From contig OZ038485.1 in the NCBI GenBank assembly GCA_964036315.1, positions 96,503,075-96,567,074 of the forward strand: DNA of 64,000 bases. The letters are read 5' to 3'. Origin of the DNA: Acanthosepion esculentum (taxonomy: Eukaryota; Mollusca; Cephalopoda; Sepiida; Sepiidae). How positions within the stretch are numbered: the stretch's first letter is position 1; each line of letters opens with the position of its first letter. The position numbers and the translations under genes are program-made. Below, piece after piece: positions 61,355 through 64,000 of this stretch. Below the pieces are notes generated by a model that was not told where the DNA came from, made no database searches, and saw nothing but the letters and a program-made list of their open reading frames with translations.

Positions 61355-62035
61355 AGGATTTGTGTAGGTACCCAGCACTCACTGACATATAGGAGGACTG
61401 ATATTACATGAGAGTTTAGTATAATTTTATTTGTTTTTTTTTTAAATTGCCAAGAATGCAATCCCTGATTTCCATACCAAACGTCAAGAAAATAGTGGGT
61501 TATCTCGTGCGAATCAAATCCCTAACGATCTCTTATGAAACAGTGGTTTAGGATCCAATTCAACTTCAAATATCACTTAAAAGTTATATTTAGTGACAAC
61601 AAGAAAATACATAAAAGCAAAATGGGAACAAAATCATTTGCACCGAATCGCATTGTTCAAAACATTAATTTTCTCATGACAGTTCAAAAGATAATTATCT
61701 TGAGCCCAGCAATAAAATTAATGTATATTTCATCGCAAATCTTGGGTTTTGAGTAATGTTAGGTTCCTTCAGAAAACTAGACCTTTTGTCGGAATTCGAT
61801 TGCTGTTCAAAATTTCGATCTAATTAAATACTTGATATACTGCAAAATCGGTCCATTATTAATAGCCGTTCGGCTCACCACGTTCGACAGAAGACGAACT
61901 GAAAAAGAATTTCGAGGTACATAGTGATGTAAAGGTTAATCACTCATTATGGAAAACACCAAGCAAAGTTCGCAACCCGGCAGAGTCTATTTATATTCGC
62001 TTCGCACAAATTCACTCGCTGTCATTTCTGGGTCA
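61355..62035. other. Unassigned sequence
   Basis: Nothing recognised; the 73-codon frame 61535-61756 has no domain. Confidence 0.4.
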
Positions 62036-62039
62036 CATG

Positions 62040-62170
62040 TTTTCTCTTCTTTCTAGATATTTAAATTTCTGCACTTCTACAATTCGCAGTTCGCATCGTG
62101 GACTTGTGGACTTTATTCCAACTTGCCGACAACCATATATTCTGTGTTATTACAATTGATGCTTAGTCTT
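62040..62170 (-). mobile_element. RTE-type LINE fragment
   Basis: TTTCTAGATATTTAAATTTC (the KYLxS-type block in reverse), CTTCTACAATTCGCAGTTCG, GACAACCATATATTCTGTG. Minus orientation. Confidence 0.5.
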
Positions 62171-62224
62171 TTCTTCCCTCTTTTTTTCCTGTTTTTTATT
62201 TTAATCCTTTTAATCCAAACAAGG

Positions 62225-62395
62225 CGGTAATGCCACTAGTGTGCAGGGGGTTACAGGGTGTGAAAGTGAGAGAAAAGACCGAGTATATGGAGGATTGAGG
62301 AAAGGACAAAACATGAACGGGTTTCAAGAAGACAGAAGATGGCGATTGACGTTTTGTTACATTTACATATTTGAAGAGTCTAGTTATCCTGGAAG
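62225..62395 (-). mobile_element. CR1/L2-like LINE 3' UTR fragment
   Basis: AAGGCGGTAATGCCACTAGT, GGGGGTTACAGGGTGTGAAA and GACGTTTTGTTACATTTACA then TATTTGAAGAGTCTAGTTAT match 10.76-10.93 kb in order, in minus orientation. Confidence 0.7.
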
Positions 62396-62399
62396 AAAG

Positions 62400-62790
62400 A
62401 AATGGGTTATTTAATGACAGCAGAATTTTTATTGCTGGTAATATCTTTTTTTTCAGAAATGTATTGCTGGTAATAATTTTTACAAAGTATTTCTGGTATT
62501 AAAACCATTTTTTACATTTTCATAGTGTTTTGACCCCAGTTTGGGGTTTAATTATTTACCCATAGCTGGGACCCTAACAGGTGCTACTACCCCGGGTCAG
62601 GGTGGACCTGGGAAGACCAGCAATTAAGAGGTGGTTCCACACTCCTCAAAACTTCCTTACAGTCGGACGTAGTTTATCGTCTTACCCAGGATGCGGAAGT
62701 AGTTTATCGTCTTACCCAGAATGCGGATGTAGTTTATCGTCTTACCCAGGACGCGGATGTAATTTATCGCCATACCCAGGACGGTTTTCT
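62400..62790 (+). mobile_element. Dispersed element GCAT (copy 6)
   Basis: TGGGTTATTTAATGACAGC, TGTATTGCTGGTAATAATT repeats, GACCCCAGTTTGGGGTTTAA, GGGACCCTAACAGGTGCTAC, and four units of the 30-bp minisatellite (next entry). Confidence 0.8.
62665..62785 (+). repeat. 30-bp minisatellite, 4 units
   Basis: GTAGTTTATCGTCTTACCCA starts at 62669, 62699 and 62729; the last unit at 62759 reads GTAATTTATCGCCATACCCA. An exact 30-bp spacing, linked by GGATGCGGAA-type spacers. Confidence 0.97.
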
Positions 62791-62794
62791 CTTC

Positions 62795-63425
62795 GTATGC
62801 AGGCGGTTTTCTAACAGTATAATTTATGGATTATATGATATCTTTCCGAAATGAATCAAGTTTCACTAGCAGTTTAAATAGATCTTTGAGCTGTACTTTT
62901 TCCGATACTTTTTATCCATACAGCGAGATCTTTGAAGTGTTTAAGATTTGAAAATTCCATAGTTTGAATTTTTATGATGGATTCGGGTTACGTGCCGTCC
63001 TTACACTCATTACTAATTCCAGATCCGAGTTTCTGACTGAAAGTAAAGTGCTTTTAAAATCCACGATAACCATAATGTGTAAACGTCTAAGAAGATTCAT
63101 TCACTCTATCCCAATGTACTAATGAAAATATGGACGCCAAATAAACGCATCAATTACTGAATATGGACCCTGATTAAAAGAATATTTTGTCGTAAGCTGA
63201 ACTGAATCGGAAAATAGAAAATTAATCAAACCCTGACACGGATAATTCAACCTCGAACTTATCTTATAATTAGTAACGAACAGATCTTATTAAGAGCTCT
63301 TTATTTCGACTGTTAAATAATCATTTGCATTTAATCGCAAATCTTAGGAGTTGCAAGGCCAAATATGTTTGGAAGATTGGGTTGCGTCAAGCAGTATATG
63401 TCTCTTTTGTAAATCGTTACCTTAT
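62795..63425. other. Unassigned sequence
   Basis: Nothing recognised. Confidence 0.4.
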
Positions 63426-63427
63426 AT

Positions 63428-63499
63428 TCTATCTATCTATCTATCTATCTATCTATTCTTTATCTGTCTCATTCTGATCATATCTGTCTATCTTTGTTC

Positions 63500-63554
<55 letters not shown>

Positions 63555-64000
63555 GCTTATATCTACGTCTGTCTATTTATATCTCAGTGTATCGATTTCT
63601 CTGTCTCTCTCTCTCTCCCTCTATCTATGTATCTGTCTATCATTCGCAAATAATAATGGATGGGGGGGATCTATGAAAGAACTTGACGAAAAGTATATTG
63701 AAATTTTAAAAAATGACGCATCTAGATAAGAACGCATCTTCAAAATTTTGACTGGTCCTCTATTTGTAGCGTTGCAGCTCAGACTAGATTCCAGGTTCGT
63801 TCATCGTGCTGCTTCTTTCAGTCGAACGCTTGTGTCTTACTACATGGAAAATAATGAATCGCGAGCGGACGGCCCTCTGTCTTAAGCTGCTAGTAACCAC
63901 AGTCTTATAGAAAACAATCTTTCAGTGTCCTGTCAGCTTTCGTTTAAAAAAGGAATTCATCAATTCTGCGCCACTCAGCTCGGCTTCGTTTTCAGCGTTG
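63428..64000. repeat. Inverted duplicate of 41.48-42.06 kb, with (TATC)n
   Basis: Contains the (TATC)n tract (63428-63554), then CAAATAATAATGGATGGGGG, CTGGTCCTCTATTTGTAGCG and GCGACGGCCCTCTGTC-type sequence, in reverse complement of 41.5-42.0 kb. The last bases (CAGCGTTG) still align with 41478, so the repeat continues outside the window. Confidence 0.9.

Overview
The window looks like intergenic DNA from a large, AT-rich, repeat-dense metazoan genome. Everything that can be recognised is eukaryotic selfish DNA: eroded non-LTR retrotransposons (RTE-type and CR1/L2-like), Tc1/mariner and pogo-like DNA transposons, 5S rRNA- and tRNA-derived SINEs, hammerhead-ribozyme elements, and very abundant microsatellites ((TA)n, (TATC)n, (GA)n, (CA)n, (TTTC)n). 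The mix resembles mollusc, and particularly cephalopod, repeat landscapes. That placement is an inference from memory. No bacterial operon, intact host gene or convincing spliced exon was found.

Layout. 1-9 kb: a direct duplication, an inverted pair of a short element (here the DEDN family), a small satellite, a dispersed element ending in a 30-bp minisatellite, a 5S-tRNA SINE, two tandem pogo-like MITEs and LINE scraps. 9-20 kb: RTE and CR1/L2-like LINE 3' ends, a 1.2-kb degenerate Tc1-like transposon with recognisable ends (15.57-16.77 kb), a second DEDN inverted pair and convergent LINE fragments. 20-30 kb: a six-fold tandem array of 5S-derived heads on one SINE, RTE pieces, a higher-order (TATC)n array and a long pyrimidine-rich tract. 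30-45 kb: more LINE pieces, (TATC)n, an inverted pair of hammerhead elements beside a ~615-bp (TA)n tract, a deleted mariner, and RTE copies, one of which keeps a YADD motif. 45-64 kb: satellite, foldback elements, a second hammerhead locus, deleted mariners, a perfect 48-bp palindrome, three dispersed copies of one unknown element, and an inverted duplicate of 41.5-42.1 kb running off the right edge.

The most interesting content is a small non-autonomous retroelement. It joins a tRNA-like pol III promoter (A and B boxes) to a type I hammerhead ribozyme. Five hammerhead sites at two loci (35.1-35.5 kb and 49.8-50.6 kb) share a CUGAUGA/GAAA core. Four of them have a closable stem II, and one copy shows a compensatory base-pair change in stem III. 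Both loci carry copies in opposite orientation and lie next to (TA)n tracts. Two other families (DEDN, and element P at 47.6 and 56.3 kb) show the same inverted arrangement and weaker hammerhead-like cores. Together these suggest Penelope-like or retrozyme-like biology in the window.

All calls come from reading the sequence by eye. Element ends without terminal repeats are approximate to tens of bases.
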